A stretch of 64,000 nt of DNA, from positions 62,001 through 126,000 of the forward strand of contig JAFEMH010005410.1 in NCBI GenBank assembly GCA_022495995.1. The letters are read 5' to 3'. Source of the DNA: Adenophora triphylla var. japonica (Eukaryota; Streptophyta; Magnoliopsida; Asterales; Campanulaceae). Below the pieces are notes generated by a model. That model was given only the letters and a program-made list of their open reading frames with translations. It was not told the origin of the DNA and made no database searches. This document shows, piece by piece, positions 1-11,480 of this stretch; within the stretch, counting starts at the first letter, position 1, and every line of letters begins with the position of its first letter. A program made the translations under genes and the position numbers.

Positions 1-1380
1 GGTAGTATGGGAAGAGGATTCCGATGACAGCGACGACGATGATGATGACGAGAGCGAAGAGTCAGCGAGGCCCGGATCCGGAAACAATGCGGAACGATCA
101 TGAGCCCATGGGAGCCGAGGCACAATGGTTGGTTATCGGCAAGCAACGATGAAGGACCGCCGGGAAATGCGGATCAAATACCAATGGAGACAGGACCCTA
201 CGAGGTGTCACTTGTAAGATGCATTTGTGGCCAATGCCGGATACTCCAGAGGATGAGGGACAGCCAAAGCCCGCGCCCGAGATCCGTACATATCCGAAAT
301 CCTAGAACACAACGTTCCTTATAAGAACACGAATGGTGAATGGAGAGGGTTTATTGAAGCACTGGTCGAAAATGGAGGGTTTCAGCCGGAAGATGAAGAA
401 TTCGTAAACGTTATCGGATCTTTTTCTTCCTTTCCACGAACGGATGGCGTAACAACCGTAAGGGTCACGGCCGGGCCGCTCGGCGCGGCGAATGCACGCA
501 ATCACGAAAAGGGTTATCGATGCTGAGCGTCTCCCCGGTGGCCTTCATACCTATGAGTCCACATGACGCCTTTCTAATTGCTACGGGGCAGACAATGGAC
601 CCGGGTGCTCCTTATTTGGACACGAGATCTATCGAGCCGCTACCTCAAGCTCAGAAGAGGAGCGTTGCCTATCCTTCACCTGTGGCTGCCCTACTGCCAA
701 GGCGAAAGAAAAAGGATATACGATGAGATGGAGGCTGATAGCCACAACTCTGTGGGCCATCCAAGGGATGAAATCGAAAAGCCGCCGAGTCCCGACAATA
801 GCGACTCTTGTTGCATGATAACTATGAGCAAGGCCGGCCACGAGATTGAATCAGAGGACGCCCTAGCTCTGTGGACCATCCAAGGGGCAACAACACAACC
901 CCAAACCCAAAAGCCTGTGACTTGGGAAGCAATTATAAGGGCCGCCCAGGAAGGAGCCGATGCGGCTCGGCCTCACATCACTAGACTCCGTCGAGAACCA
1001 ATGGCCAATAGCCAAAAGGGCTCCCCATTGACCTAGCGACATTGAAGAAATCCGGTCAAGAGACGGCCCGATGAGGAAGTTAATCTGTTGACCCGATCTG
1101 GCGAGATCTTCCAAGGAAATCCCAAGGCGGATAAGAAGGCCACGAGATCAAGCACCAAAAGAAGATCGCCGCCCTATGCTAAGGCAGTGAAACTCCAGGA
1201 CCACGAAAAAGAGGATCCCGTGCTCACCCGGTTGAAGCAAACACGAGGCCAACATTTCCCTCTGGTCTCTACTCACCTCGTCCTACCCCCATAAGCTAAA
1301 GCTGGAAGAAAGCTGGCTCGCACTCTCGTGCCTATTGATGCTACTCCCGATGATGTGGTACGGTGATTGGAAACATCCAC
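1..1380 (+). pseudogene. gag-protease linker region of copy A (broken)
   Basis: Remnant polyprotein between the gag nucleocapsid and protease. The beginning matches copy B at 10291-10445. From about 120 to 740 it diverges from B, and homology resumes at about 772 (B 10855). A recognisable stretch near 890-1010 reads QKPVTWEAIIRAAQ, which also resembles the element C region near 56850-56950. There are many stops and frame changes and no intact reading frame longer than about 150 codons. I assign no enzymatic activity; it is identified only by position and cross-copy similarity. Confidence 0.55.
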
Positions 1381-1439
1381 TCACGGGAACATAATCACTT
1401 TCACGGATCTCGACCTCCCTCAATTTGGGGTGATCATAA

Positions 1440-2060
1440 TGAGCCTCTCTTCATCACGGTCCAGTTTGGATGAACGACGCCTCCCTCGGGTCCTGGTTGA
1501 TAATGGGTCGGAATGAACATTCTTCAGCAAAGATCATGAGCTTGCTTGATATCAAGACTACGAGACTTGAAGCCTTCTTCTCTCAGCGGTCAAAGCTTAC
1601 GACTCAACATCCGGCGAGTCCTCGGAGTTGCTACTTTAGACCTCTGGTTTGGACGAGAAATTGATACTGTGGAATTCCGGGTTATCGACATCCCGATTAC
1701 TTTCAATGCCTGTGGGAAGACCTTGGCTCCATCAAGTCAAAGGGTCGCCTCAAGCCTCCACCGGTGTGTGAAATTCGTCTCGAATGGGGATCGACGACCA
1801 TTTACGGGGATTTAGTCACTTTAGAGGGCACGGATACGGGCGGAATACCTATTACGGAAATCAAACATGATGAGGAAGGTCACATGCTAACGGGCTTCAC
1901 GGTCGAGCCTCCCGAGGCCCAAGTGTGCAACATAGATCGACGGTCACTCGGGATAAAATCCCACGGTCTTGAAAATGATGAGAAAAATGAGCTATCTACT
2001 GGCCTCGGTTTGCAGGGAAGCGCCAACAAGGAACTTTCAAACTCATCGAAGTGAAAGGAC
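1440..2060 (+). pseudogene. retroviral-type aspartic protease remnant, copy A
   Basis: This is the decayed protease of the gag-pol polyprotein, which would process the precursor in the virus-like particle. Spread over shifted frames one can read the active-site neighbourhood, leading into AKIMSLLDIKTTRLEAF and LGVATLDLWFGR. The same order occurs in copy B at 11560-12055 and in element C at 55960-56360, where the active-site motif is VDGGS. In this copy the residues around the catalytic Asp are disturbed by frameshifts at about 1490-1515. The stretch 1764-2054 is the best-preserved downstream piece. Identification rests on the alignment of three copies. Confidence 0.6.
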
Positions 2061-3160
2061 GAGAATACTCGCCACGGCACAGGATATGAGGCCTCCCGGT
2101 GGACACTGCAAAAGGAAAAAGATTTGAAGGCGCCACGGGAAAGGTCCGGTCGACAATCCTAAATCTCTCCCCTTCGAGTCCTAATTTGGTGACTACTTTG
2201 TAAAGGGTCCCACACAACCGGGAAACATCACGAGCCCGCTCCTACGGCGGGATGGCTAAAGCTACGAGATAGCCTCAACAAGTTCGAGAGGAACCAAGGC
2301 TAACCCGGTCCGTAGAATGTTCCTGGACCTACCCAAGATACACAGGACTACCACTGCTATGAAAAGTGAGTATACCTTCGAGGCGTGCGACACAGTGGAA
2401 CAGTTCGAGAAGCTCACAACCACTATTCCTACGCCCGGGGAAGATCCGAAACACAGAATTCGAACTGACAGTGCCAAAAGCTAAGGCCACGGAATTTCCC
2501 TCAGATGATTGGGATGGTCTGATTATGCAGCAATTGTTCGAAGAAGAAGTCCAGGTGCCAGACCTGATTGATCTCGGCTCAGTCCAAGAGATGATAGCAG
2601 CAATTGAGAAAGGAAAACAAAAACAGCACAGTTCCCGAGCCATGAGGCCACCAACAGTGATGCCGCTAAAGAATTGGGAAACTTTCTCAGGCCTATCCGC
2701 GACCAAGGAGGAAATGATCACCAAGCTTGGATTGGTCCCCCGCCCCTTTGTGTCAATCTAGGACAAGTCCTCCCAGTCTCTCTTTGTTAAGATCGAGTCT
2801 CTAGGGTCGTCCGACGGCCTTACGCCTGAAGACTACGAGTCTGTAGCAAGCGCTGTACCCCCTTTCGTTTTCAATGAAATGACGAACCTTTCTGAGTATC
2901 CCTTGATTGCCACTTTAACTAATGATGAATTAATTAATAAAAATTTTTTTAATAATTCATTAGATAAAGAAGCAGACACATTAAACGAAAAAAAAAAATC
3001 AAACAACAAAAAAATCTTTAAGCAGGTTGTCCGGGAAGAGGAAAATCGAGCCCAAGCTGCCAAAGAGATTTTGACGAATGTGAATTTGGGAACTGCGGAA
3101 GAGCCTAAAGAGACGCAGATTGGTCATTTCTTCGAAGGAAGTGGAAAGGATGCTCTGCAA
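2061..3160 (+). pseudogene. protease-RT linker of copy A, ending at the RT deletion
   Basis: Broken polyprotein segment between protease and the missing reverse transcriptase. Its end (2870-3150) encodes EYPLIATLTNDEL and, further on, an EEPKETQIG motif. The same motifs precede the RT in element C (about 54700-54900, minus strand), where they lead into FVDVFAWS and the RT. Here the homology stops near 3155-3165 and the reading jumps into integrase. So RT, RNase H, the second RNase H and the N-terminal half of integrase are absent. Copy B has the same breakpoint near 13235. Confidence 0.7.
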
Positions 3161-3905
3161 AGTCCTACAAAATCCTCAATTCAAAGAAAGTTGCCCTCTT
3201 CCTCAAAGAAAACATCATGTGCAGATACGGGTTGTCAACCGAAATCATTTCAGATAATGGATCCCACTTCGAAGGGAATGTGAAAAGCTGGCGGAATTCC
3301 GAATAACCCGTCACAAGTCATCTCCTACGGGCCCCCAAAACCAACGGAGCCGTCGAGGCAGAGAACAAGACTCTGGAAAATATCATCAGGAAGATGGGCT
3401 GTCCCGGGCGAGAGATTGGCCCGAGAAGTTACACTGGCACTCTGGGGCTACGGAACATCGGTCAGAACGGCAAGCGGGAAACACCTTTTGCCCTCACATA
3501 CGGAATGGAAGCCGTACTCCCAATCGAGCGGAAATACCCTCGCTCAGGTATCTTCTTTGGAAAGCCGGATCAACGAGGTCGAATGGCTCCGAGTCGCCAT
3601 GACGAATTGGCCCTACTAGATGAACGCCGGCGAAGGCCATGGAACACATCCGGGCCTACCAAGGAAGAATGGCCAGAGCCTTCGACAAGAAAGTAAAGCA
3701 TCGGGAGATCCGAGAAGGCGATCTCGTTCTAAAGAAAAACCCCGGTCCGTATCAACCCTCTCGGCAAATGGGAGCATGTATGGGTCGGGCCATATGTCGT
3801 CCGAGGAAGATCTTCTCGGGAGGAGCCATGCAACTTGCGGACCTCGACGGGAATCCCTTTGTACACCCGGTGAACGGTGACAAGGCTGCGAGATACTACG
3901 CATAA
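3161..3905 (+). pseudogene. integrase C-terminal half, copy A
   Basis: Remnant integrase, the enzyme that would insert the cDNA. In shifted frames it reads KVALFLKENIMCRYG, then SDNGSHFEGN (the second catalytic Asp region), VEAENKTLENIIRKM (the catalytic Glu region), then TYGMEAVLPIE and HIRAYQGRMARAFDKKVK, and finally a C-terminal domain ending near 3903. The zinc-binding HHCC domain and first catalytic Asp are absent because of the internal deletion, so it cannot work as an integrase. Several frameshifts are present. It corresponds to copy B 13235-13985 and element C 51400-52215. Confidence 0.75.
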
Positions 3906-4200
3906 AAAAAAAACACAAAAAAAGAGTGCTAAAAGAGTAATACCCAACTAGGTTAGAAACCCGAAAAGGGCGGCCTAGGTAAAAACGAGGGTTGCACCAA
4001 AAAAAAAAAACAAAAAAAAAAACAAAAAAAAAACAAAAAAAAAAAACAAAAAAAAAACAACAAAAAAAAGAGTGCTAAAAGAGTAATACCCAACTAGGTT
4101 AGAAACCCGAAAAGGCGGCCTAGGTAAAAAACGGGAGTTGCACCAAAAAAAAACAAAAAAAACAAAAAAAAGAGTTCACCGGGTTGAACTACGAAGACCT
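3906..4200 (+). repeat. A-rich spacer with a tandem repeat of about 140 bp, copy A
   Basis: Two copies of a unit containing GAGTGCTAAAAGAGTAATAC and GGTTAGAAACCCGAAAAGG, separated by long A runs broken by single Cs. The spacer lies between the end of pol on the plus strand and the end of the antisense DUF7745-like gene, that is, between two converging transcription units. Copy B has the same arrangement (13986-14320). Confidence 0.8.
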
Positions 4201-4447
4201 GAGCTCCTCAAAATGAGGGGAACGTGGCGGCCAGGAAACGGTTCGGTCTAAAAGCACAAATAAAAAGTCATACTTTGACATCAATACAATTGATCGAGAC
4301 CATGAAAGCGTCTCGAAAAACTCTAAAGCAATTCAAATATTCATTACAAGTTAAAAGCTCCTTGATGAGTCTAAGCCCGATTCATTCCTACAATTTGGCA
4401 ACTTTGCTAAAAGAAAACTAAGATACATAATCAAACTAATGTGTACG

Positions 4448-5974
4448 TCATGGCAAGAAAGGGATACTTGGAAACCTCGAGTCACTCCAAGCCACTCGTG
4501 CGGCCTCTCCCTTCTTCTTCCCCCTCAGAGTCTTTCTCTTCTGAGCCGGAAAAATGTCGGTATTCCTCCTACCAAGCTCTGGTATAGGAACGGGGTCTAT
4601 CAAACCGGCCTCTGTCGGGGCCTTAGTAGCCACAGCGTCATCCCTCATCTCCTGTAACCTAGGCGGTAACATAGGAGCCCTCCTCTCCTGTCTCTTGACG
4701 TAAGCCTCGTAATCGATCCACGGCGTCTCCGCTCTGTCATGAGGATTGGCCCTCGCCTCGGCCCTCCTCCTCTCAAAGCAGTCGGGTCCTCCGCACCCAT
4801 AATGGCCTCACGCCGCCTCAAAATAGCCACTGAGTCCCTCCCGAGATGCCTCTCATGCAATCCAGTACCAAGTGGTCGGGAACACCGGTCTCGGACGCTG
4901 AGAATGACCCGAGGAGGAAAGGCATCATACCTCCATGCTCGGGAAAGAAATGGAAACACCGAGGGATCATCCATGGAAACGGCAGCCACCACCCTGGTGG
5001 CTACATCATCAAAGCCCTCCAAAGGAACCTGCTCCCAAGCCAAACCGCCTAAGGACCGTAGCCGGAATGTAGAAAGCTGGGTGAGAAAGCCCCGGAAGCA
5101 TAACCACCTGGGACCCGTCCTGAAGCACTCTGCGAGTCTCCACCCGCCAATGAGGCACTAACCATCGATATCTTCGGTCAGCGACCCGCCATCCAACGCT
5201 CCCACGAGCCACGATCATCAAAATCTGCATCAACACCTCTCCTGGCAAAAGTCCAAGGCCTGATCATATCGAGAGGTTTCCCGAAGAACCCCAAACGCTC
5301 CATCGGCCACGGGGTCAAGAAAGCAGGCTGCCCCGTGCATGTACCGCCGTCCGATAGCTAATCTGTCGAGAGCATGAAAAGTCTCCCCAAGAATCAAAGG
5401 AACGACATCTACGCCGGGCGACAGTGAACGACGACATCCAGCAGAGATCGATGGCAAATCCCGAAGGAATAGACCATGAACAGGGTGCCAAACATACAAA
5501 GTGCAAAGGCATCCCAATAGGCATCATCCACCAAACCTAGACCCCTAAATCTGTCGGGAAGACCGGAAATATCGAGATGATCGGGACCGCGGATCATACC
5601 TTGCGCTTCCTCCGGGGAAAGATGAAGGAGGACGCACAATCTGTCAACAAAAGAAGCCCCTCGGGCAAAGGGACCGCTATCTCTTCCACCTCCAGGACCT
5701 CAAGCAAGGCCCGAAACTCTTCCACAGTCGGAACAATCTCGTTGAGGGAAAGGCAAAAGACATGCCTTCTAGTATCCCAAAACGAAGAAGAAGCTCTTAA
5801 GAGGTCATAATCCGGAACCAATTCTTTGAGAGACCACAAGCATCGTACCTTGTACCTTTCTTCAAAGAATGATCTTCTCTCGTGCATGATCTCCCTACAC
5901 CACTCCTTGAACTTTTCAAAGAACAACATTTGCCTTTCTTTGGACAATTTTGTAGATTTTTTGGCCATTTCCAT
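4448..5974 (-). pseudogene. antisense DUF7745-like gene (aORF-2) of copy A, frameshifted
   Basis: A gene of about 1.5 kb inside the retrotransposon on the strand opposite to pol. The start is placed at 5974 (MEMAKKSTKLSKERQ), which agrees with copy B (16092) and element C (49159). The N-terminal part is charged (LFFEKFKEWCREIMHERR). It is followed by CLWSLKELVPDYDLLRAS, then FWDTRRHVFCLSLNEIVPTVEEF, and further on AYWDAFALCMFGTLF and DVVPLILGETFHALDRL. This order resembles the plant DUF7745 family, a domain of unknown function found mostly in transposon-derived plant proteins; that assignment is from memory of the family pattern, not a search. There are frameshifts at about 5600, 5400 and 5230. 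A 14-bp palindrome lies 123 bp upstream of the start. The function is unknown. Confidence 0.6.
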
Positions 5975-6096
5975 GGTTTTTCTCTCTTTCTCCCCGAAAA
6001 TGGCTGTTTGAATTTGGAGGTTGAAGAGGATATTTGAATTTGAAATAAAGCAAGACCAGTGCGAACCAATTAAAGGACAATGTCGAAGGCGGACCC

Positions 6097-6110
6097 TATC
6101 CGCGCGGATA
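6097..6110. promoter_or_regulatory. palindrome TATCCGCGCGGATA upstream of copy A aORF-2
   Basis: Perfect 14-bp palindrome 123 bp upstream of the aORF-2 start. The same core (TCCGCGCGGA) occurs at the matching place in copy B (16220-16229), upstream of B aORF-1 (19604-19621) and upstream of the LTR TATA box (22112-22121). Confidence 0.6.
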
Positions 6111-6289
6111 CAAGTGTCATTACCAAAAAAATTTTGCAACGGTCAAGTTTGCTACACCAAAAGAGGAATATTCCGTCCCGGTTGCTCGAAACTTGTGCAA
6201 AAACCCTCCCCAAACCAGTCCATATACCAAACACCCTTGCAAAAAAAAAACCAAGGCTCATGCAACACTGCATTCATATTGCATTGCAT

Positions 6290-6450
6290 TCATAAAATAA
6301 AATCCTAAATTATTACATTCCAAAAAAAAAAAGAGAGTGTGCATAAAAAAAAAACAAACAAACAAACATAAATAAAATCCTAAATTATTACATCCAAAAA
6401 AAAAATGTGCATAATCTGTACAAATCTAAATCTCAAAAAAAAAAAAAAAT
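6290..6450 (+). repeat. A-rich repeat between aORF-2 and aORF-1, copy A
   Basis: Two copies of a unit with AAATAAAATCCTAAATTATTAC followed by A runs and AGAGAGTGTGCATAAA. Copy B has three copies in the same place (16420-16615). Confidence 0.8.
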
Positions 6451-6743
6451 CAATCGGAGTCTCCAGCACCCGATGTCTCCCCCCGGCCCCTCTTGCGACT
6501 CGGGCCCGCCTCCTCAGGAGCCCTGAAAATCTCGGGCCCAGAATCGTCCTCGTCTCCAGAGAGAGGCTCATCAGGACCAACCGGCACGCTCTGATAGGGC
6601 AAGCCGAGATCTGCGAAAAAGTCGTACCCGAAGGTGAAGGCGTCAGACTCCTGCACGTACGAAGACGACCCGCCATGCTGCCAAACGTGTCCCTGCCCGT
6701 GTGGATCCCCTAGAATGACGTGATCCGAAGGCAGTACTGCGCG
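6450..6743 (-). pseudogene. 3' end of antisense PMD gene (aORF-1), copy A, truncated
   Basis: This is the last part of the antisense plant-mobile-domain gene. It encodes an acidic and then basic tail (SGDEDDSGPEIFRAPEEAG, then SRKRGRGET), ending at GAGDSD and a stop at 6450. The matching tail in copy B ends near 16692. The upstream part of the gene, including the PMD core and its promoter, was lost in the deletion that joined 6743 to LTR sequence at 6747, so this fragment is not expected to make a protein. Confidence 0.65.
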
Positions 6744-6746
6744 ATG

Positions 6747-7600
6747 ACCAAAACCTAGGGAAATGGGGACAAGCATGGATGCAAAACCCCCCTTAAAATC
6801 ATATTTTCTTCCTTGAGAAGTTGCTGTCCAGTAGCAATTTTCTCAGACCTCAGTCCATGGTCTTAATTTTTGGACATAGATGAACTTGGAATTTGGTGTT
6901 GACTACAAAATACTTTTTGTAGCCAACATCCAGAGCTTTCCAGACATATTTTTATCTTATTTTTTGGGTGAGTAAAACTCCTCTTTTCAAATTTTCTTTC
7001 AGAGGCTAGTTCATCAGCTTCTGGGAATCCAGATCTCATATCTGAGGTTTCCAGAAGGTTTTGACCCCTCAAATCTTCTCCAAAATGGAAAATTCCTTCT
7101 CACAAACTTTATTTAAGGTGTCTAGAACAACTTTCATTCTCTGAGTTTATCCAGATTATGAAGTTTTAAGACCCTTGAATCCCTTTTAAAATCAAAGGTC
7201 CACTGCCTTTTTCATTCTGGCAGAAATGGCTCTCAACTTCAAAAGGTCTTTTGAGTACCAAATCTCAATCCAAAAATCTTCTAAAAATCCATGGGATCAG
7301 TTTAAAGTCTTAAAAAGATATCCCAATCTTTACTTTTCTGAGTTTCAACTTATTTTGGCCAAAACACACACACACACACACACACGAATGATTTTCAGCT
7401 TGGAAGACTCGTTTTTACGAGGCGCGTCGGGTGCACACTAACGTCCTTCCCGACGCGTAACATGACCTCCCGAACCTAAATCTCTGATCTCGGGCTTTTT
7501 TCAAAGTTTTGGCCCTAAAAATTAAAATGGCGTGGCGACTCCGTTTTTTCCGGTTTTATTTGGTTTTTCAAAGAAACGCAAAATCGAATTTTCCGAAAAA
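6747..7600 (+). mobile_element. 3' part of an LTR shared by copies A and B
   Basis: About 850 bp matching 22699-23555, the second half of the 3' LTR, with only scattered differences. It includes a (CA)n run at 7365-7386, a conserved U5 hairpin GACTCGTTTTTACGAGGCG at 7406-7424 and an internal TGGCGACTC block near 7533. The first ~880 bp of the LTR, including promoter and TATA box, are missing. What follows (from about 7601) leads directly into gag of copy B, so this is the remnant 5' LTR of B and formally also the 3' LTR of A. The exact right edge is uncertain by some 15 bp. Confidence 0.8.
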
Positions 7601-7759
7601 GGCAACATTCATCACGGCATCGTCGGCCTCACCGTTTGTTCCGACTCGGGTTTCGGAGATATGCTGCATCAGCCGGTAATGATGGGGATAACGTCACTCC
7701 GCCTCCAGGACCCCTCGAAGGCAGAGCAACGGTGGGAATCGGTTAGCGAGAACGGATGA

Positions 7760-9945
7760 GGTTACGACAGGAAGCACGGCTAAACGGCCTTATGGAGGCT
7801 ATTAAGAGTCACGGTCTGGCCGCCGGCCTCAATCCCGATGGCACCTTCACCGTGGAAGAAGACGAGGATGCCAACCCCACTCTCGGTCGCCACTGATTAC
7901 ACCAGGATGCCGCCACCCACCTCCTATGGTGCCACTACGAGAACCCATGCTCCTCGATTTTCGGGTCGGCCGGCTCCCGGCCACGAGACCACCGGATCCA
8001 TGCGGCCCGACGGCACAAATCGGTGGGGGCAGAATCGGTGCGGAATGTCTTCTCATGGTTGGGGCTATCTCGGAATGCCACGGCTAATCGGGATCCCTCC
8101 TCGGTTCGGAACCGATCAATGCGGACCCTCGCGGCAACGGCCGCGGTTCGGAATGCCGCCACAACTTGGTTACGGACCACGCGGTCAGAGCCCCTCCTCG
8201 AGCAGTACTAGTTCGTTGCTCCTCACACAAATCCATTCCTCACTCAGACTTCTATGGGTTACCAAGCCTCCATCCCGGTGTCATCTGAATCACCGGGACC
8301 GCAGTACCCGGGTTACACACCTTCACCACAAGCGGCCACGCAATTCAACAATCAGGACGGCGACCCGCACTCGAAGCCTACTTACGGGCCCCACACTGGA
8401 AATCCAAGTTATCCGGCCACATCGGGACTGCCCCCGCCCTACTTTGCCGGTTGAAAATCAACGGCAAGCCGCAAGGTTCTATTCTTTTGCTCGAGGCTCC
8501 TACTCATGCTCCCGGGTAACTCGGCCCGGGACGGGTTTCACCTACGTCCGGACCGGCCGTTCCCTCCACCGATCTGCCTCCGGTGGTAGCTCCTCTCTCT
8601 AGCTCGGCCACTAGCTTGAATGCCATGGTTCCGCCACAAGACCCTCATCGGCTGGTTCATGGAACAACACAAGGAAATGAAAGCGCAGATCCCATTGACC
8701 GGCCAAGAAGTCGCTCTTAGGCCTACGGACCCGGACTCCATTGTTCCCCTGCCCCACAAATTCGTGATGCCAAATCTGGATCTCTTTGATGGGACCGCAT
8801 GTCCCAAAACCCATTTGGACACATATACCTTGGCAATGAAAGCCAAAGGATGTACCAATCAGCGTTGGTGACTATTTCGATCTATCCTTGAAGTCCAGTG
8901 CCTTAAAGTGGTTCTTAGTTTGAAACACGAAGCCGGGGCTACATGGGACCAGATTACCAATGCCTTCACGAGAAATATAAGGCCAACTTGGAATGGGAAA
9001 CAAATAGGGTTGACCTACAAACAACGGTGCGGCGTCACGATGAGAATGTTGGGGACTTCTACAAGCGGTGGAATCGAAACTCGGTGAAATGGCCATCCCT
9101 CCTTCCGAAGAGGAACAACTAGACATCTTCCGGTCATGCTTGAAACCACATCCGAGAGCCTCCTCGGTCACTTCCCATACTCGAGACTTGCGGGCCATGG
9201 TTAACTCTGCGGCTAAGTTTGAAAAGGCCTGTCGGCAAGCAGCTGCTGCACGCCTACGGATATCGGGCTCCTCCTGCAAACACCGCCCTGCTCTGCCAAA
9301 GGCAAAGAGACGATTAACTATGCGGGACGGGGAATGTAACAACACGACTCCTTTTGCTCCCGGGAAACCGGCCGAGCCCGGACCGCGGGTCATAAATCTT
9401 GAAAACTTTGGAATGCCCTGAATGACATCTTTAGGGGGCCCAGTGAAAGAAGGCTTGCTGCGGCCTTTGGAGAATTTCCAACCCAGAAATCCGAATGCTC
9501 CGTGGATACTACAAAGTATTGTGCCTTTCATCAAGCTCACGGACATCGGCGGCAGTGCTTCACTCTGAAAAAGGCAATCCGGGGGCTAATAGAGCAAGGA
9601 AAGTTGGAAGGCCCGAGGGGCCTAACACGATCAAAAATCCGGCTGCCAGGAACCATAATCGGGTGAATATGATTGAATGCGGAGAATCTTCGCATGCCCA
9701 GGAAGATGCTTGATGAAGGTCCCCAAATACCCGTGTGCCAACCTCGTCGAGGATCCTGATTCGGATTCCCCCTCGGCCTCGAGGATATCGAACGAATCGA
9801 CCCATCTTGGTCTCATGTCGGAGACTCCTTGCAAGAATACGAGGCCCGCTATTTTTCGGGTGAAGGGAAGGCCGATACCGAAGAAGCTGAGGGCTGTTCC
9901 GCTCGAGAACATGAAAGAACCATTTATACAAGATGGTTAGAAACG
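7760..9945 (+). pseudogene. gag of copy B (capsid and zinc-knuckle-like part), frameshifted
   Basis: Structural polyprotein of the element, broken by frame changes and stops. The N-terminal part (7760-8610) is rich in Pro, Gly and Gln. The capsid-like core begins at about 8620 with MEQHKEMKAQIPLTGQEVAL and NLDLFDGTACPKTHLDTYTL, continues with SALKWFLV and WETNRVDLQTT near 8900-9030, and FYKRWNRN and SLKRPVGKQ further on. A zinc-knuckle-like stretch lies at 9505-9600 (CAFHQAHGHRRQCFTLKKAI). The 9677-9940 piece leads to the end of gag. Element C lacks this capsid/nucleocapsid core. Frameshifts at about 8870, 9075 and 9420 separate otherwise readable stretches. Confidence 0.7.
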
Positions 9946-11480
9946 ATCTAAGAAAGATCGAACAAGAAAGCTTCAGCGGGCGCTGTCTTGGGGCTTATCG
10001 GCAAAAGAGGCCGAAGAGCATGCGGAGCTAGTGCACTTCTGCAAATTGGCTTTGGGAGAGCCCGAATATGATCCAGGAGACAGTGAAGAATCGGAAGAGG
10101 AGGATTCCTTCTATATCCTACACGGTGTCAAATACGTGCCACCCCCTCTCACTCTTCCCCCGCAATTTACGGGAGGAGAAGGCGAGTCACAATTACCGCT
10201 TAGGGAATGGGAACATATGACAATTTCTGCGGTTGCACGCACCCATATTCCCCAGCGGGTTTTGATCGGCGTTCCCTCTCGGCCGAAATCCCGGTAGTAT
10301 GATTCCGATGGCAGCGATGATGATGATAATGACGAGTGAAGAGTCAAGCGAGGCCCCGGATCCGGAAACAATGCGGAACGATCATGCGGAAATGAGCCCA
10401 TGGGAGCCGAGGCACAATGGTTGGTTATCGGCAAGCGACGACGAAGAAACTTCGGAAGACGAATATGAGATCGAGGACATAGAAGGCCATGAAGTTTCAT
10501 GGATACGAGCACGTGGATGTCTTAGAATTCAACACTTGCCTACCATGCTTTGGGGAAAGGGTTTTCGGGTGTCCGATCCGGGCGATAGTCGAAGATCGAT
10601 CGAAAGAGGAAAATTAACTCCCATCCGCCCAAATGAAAAGATAACCATGGTTAGATCAAATCCACCCCAGAACAAAGTAACACTCCTTGTCGGGGTTACC
10701 CAAGAAGAGGTCACCTTCCCCGAATGTATGTCGGCTTTCGGAGAAGTCCTAGAAGCGGCATGATACCGGATGCGCCTCCAACACAAAGTGCTATAATCAT
10801 CTCCAACTACTGAATATTACGAAAGGAACCGGAATGGCTGCACTATCTGGGGATGAGATCGAAAAGCCGCCGAGTCCCGACAATAGCGACTCTTGTTGCA
10901 TGATAACAATGAGCAAGGCCGGCCATGAGAGTGAATCGAGAGGACGCCACTAGCTGCGTGGGCCATCCGAGGGGCAACAACACAACCCCAAACCCAAAAG
11001 CTTGTGACTTGGGAAGCGGTTATAAGGGCCGCCCGGGAAGAAGCCGATGCAGCTCGGCCCCTCACTTGTCACTAGACTCGGGGCTTGATGGCCAATAGCG
11101 AAAGGGCTCCCCATTGACCCTAGCGGCATTGAAGAAATCCGGTCAAGAGACGGCGATGAGGAAGTTAATCTGTTGACCCGATGCGGCGAGATCTTCCAAG
11201 GAAATCCCAAGGCGAGATAAGAAGGCCGCGAGATCAAGCACCAAAGAAGATCGCCGCCCCTATGCTAAGGCAGTGAAACTCCGGATCCACGAAAAAGAGG
11301 ATCCGTGCTCACCCGGTTGGAAGCAAACACGAGGCCAACATTTCCCTCTGGTCTCTACTCACCTCGTCCTATCCCATGGCGGAAAGTGGAAGAAAGCACA
11401 GCTCGCACTCTCGTGCCTATTGATGCTACTCCGATGATGTGGTACGGTGATTGGAAACATCCACTACGGGAACATAATCA
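9946..11480 (+). pseudogene. gag-protease linker, copy B
   Basis: Polyprotein segment between the zinc-knuckle region and protease. It has an acidic tract at 10300-10500 (SEESSEAPDPETMRN and DEYEIEDIEGHE). The part from 10855 to 11480 matches copy A 772-1400, while 10447-10850 does not match A. The end, with HFHEISTSLNLG and NEPLFITVQFG (11490-11553), precedes the protease active site and is similar to element C near 56420-56500. I assign no activity. Confidence 0.55.

Larger units (their letters stand above)
1..6746 (+). mobile_element. Tat/Ogre-like Ty3/gypsy element, copy A, partial and RT-less
   Basis: This is the 3' half of a large Ty3/gypsy retrotransposon cut by the left window edge. 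Going right it holds the gag-protease linker, protease remnant, pre-RT linker, C-terminal half of integrase, an A-rich spacer and two genes on the opposite strand. It parallels copy B from about 10290 to 16970 at an offset of about 10.1-10.3 kb, with many small indels and a diverged block at 120-740. RT, RNase H and the first half of integrase are missing at the same breakpoint as in copy B. It ends abruptly at 6743-6747, where sequence equivalent to B 16970 is joined to the middle of an LTR. The Tat clade is inferred from the antisense PMD gene and from similarity to element C, which has the dual RNase H typical of that clade. Confidence 0.85.

Noticed and set aside
7226..7441. 71-codon frame in the LTR piece (also at 23127-23393)
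   Set aside because: Lies in the LTR transcribed region and contains the CA microsatellite (HTHTHT); open by chance.
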